Positions 5,023 to 5,046 of a stretch of DNA of 5,046 bases are shown in pieces. A program made the translations under genes and the position numbers. The stretch comes from Clostridia bacterium. GTDB lineage: Bacteria; Bacillota; Clostridia; Oscillospirales; CAG-272. Within the stretch, counting starts at the first letter, position 1, and every line of letters starts with the position of its first letter. The notes under the pieces are model-generated. The model worked only from the letters and a program-made list of their open reading frames with translations, did not search any database and was not told the DNA's origin. The DNA lies in assembly GCA_024404475.1 (NCBI GenBank), contig JAKSPV010000102.1:1-5046 (forward strand), read 5' to 3'.

Positions 5023-5046
5023 GGGTGTGTCTTGCAAGACACGCCT
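5023..5046. repeat. Palindrome at the right window edge
   Basis: GTGTCTTGCAAGACAC (5027-5042) is a perfect 16-nt palindrome. In plus-strand RNA it extends outward by a G-U pair and two G-C pairs (5024-5026 with 5043-5045), and possibly a further G-U pair. What follows is outside the window, so terminator function cannot be judged. Confidence 0.6.

Noticed and set aside
4951..5046. Minus-strand open frame of 31 codons entering from the right edge and ending in the terminator hairpin.
   Set aside because: Its last ten codons are the hairpin itself and it matches no family I know. It could be the tail of a real gene, but the window shows too little to call it.

Overview
The window looks like chromosomal DNA of a GC-rich, endospore-forming member of the Bacillota, most likely class Clostridia. 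The grounds are a spmA-spmB spore maturation pair, RNase J, a clostridial-type AbrB regulator with a Cys-rich C-terminus, and AGGAGG-type ribosome binding sites. Protein families were assigned by reading the translations, without any database search. The left edge cuts a gene.

Left part (1-2519), minus strand: a compact run reads from right to left as RNase J (834-2519), a small Dabb-fold protein (522-821) and the N-terminal 175 residues of a U32-family protein (1-525). The RNase J-Dabb gap is 12 nt. The Dabb stop and the U32 start overlap as ATGA, so this looks like one transcript. A good sigma-A-type promoter at 2747-2775 would start RNase J transcription about 220 nt upstream of its ATG. 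The theme is RNA turnover and possibly RNA modification.

Middle part (2795-4268), minus strand: spmA (3687-4268) and spmB (3154-3690) overlap as GTGA. They are followed by an unnamed 91-codon gene (2795-3070) for a small protein with one C-terminal membrane segment. Its ribosome binding site lies partly inside a predicted hairpin. SpmA and SpmB are inner-membrane proteins needed for normal spore core dehydration in Bacillus.

Right part (4269-5046), plus strand: a short AT-rich divergent region (4269-4386) separates spmA from an AbrB-family regulator (4387-4632), which has its own extended -10 promoter. Next comes the start of a multi-pass membrane protein gene (4699 on) that looks normal for about 47-54 codons and then runs into non-coding-looking DNA. 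From 4868 to the window end there are four consecutive inverted repeats in under 180 nt. One has the shape of an intrinsic terminator for the minus strand. This palindrome-rich end, and the gene it breaks, is the least ordinary part of the window.

I see no RNA gene, CRISPR array, transposase or recognisable defence system. The best second-look items are the palindrome cluster breaking the membrane protein gene, the spmAB-linked 91-aa gene with its hidden ribosome binding site, and the long leader and promoter-embedded inverted repeat in front of RNase J.
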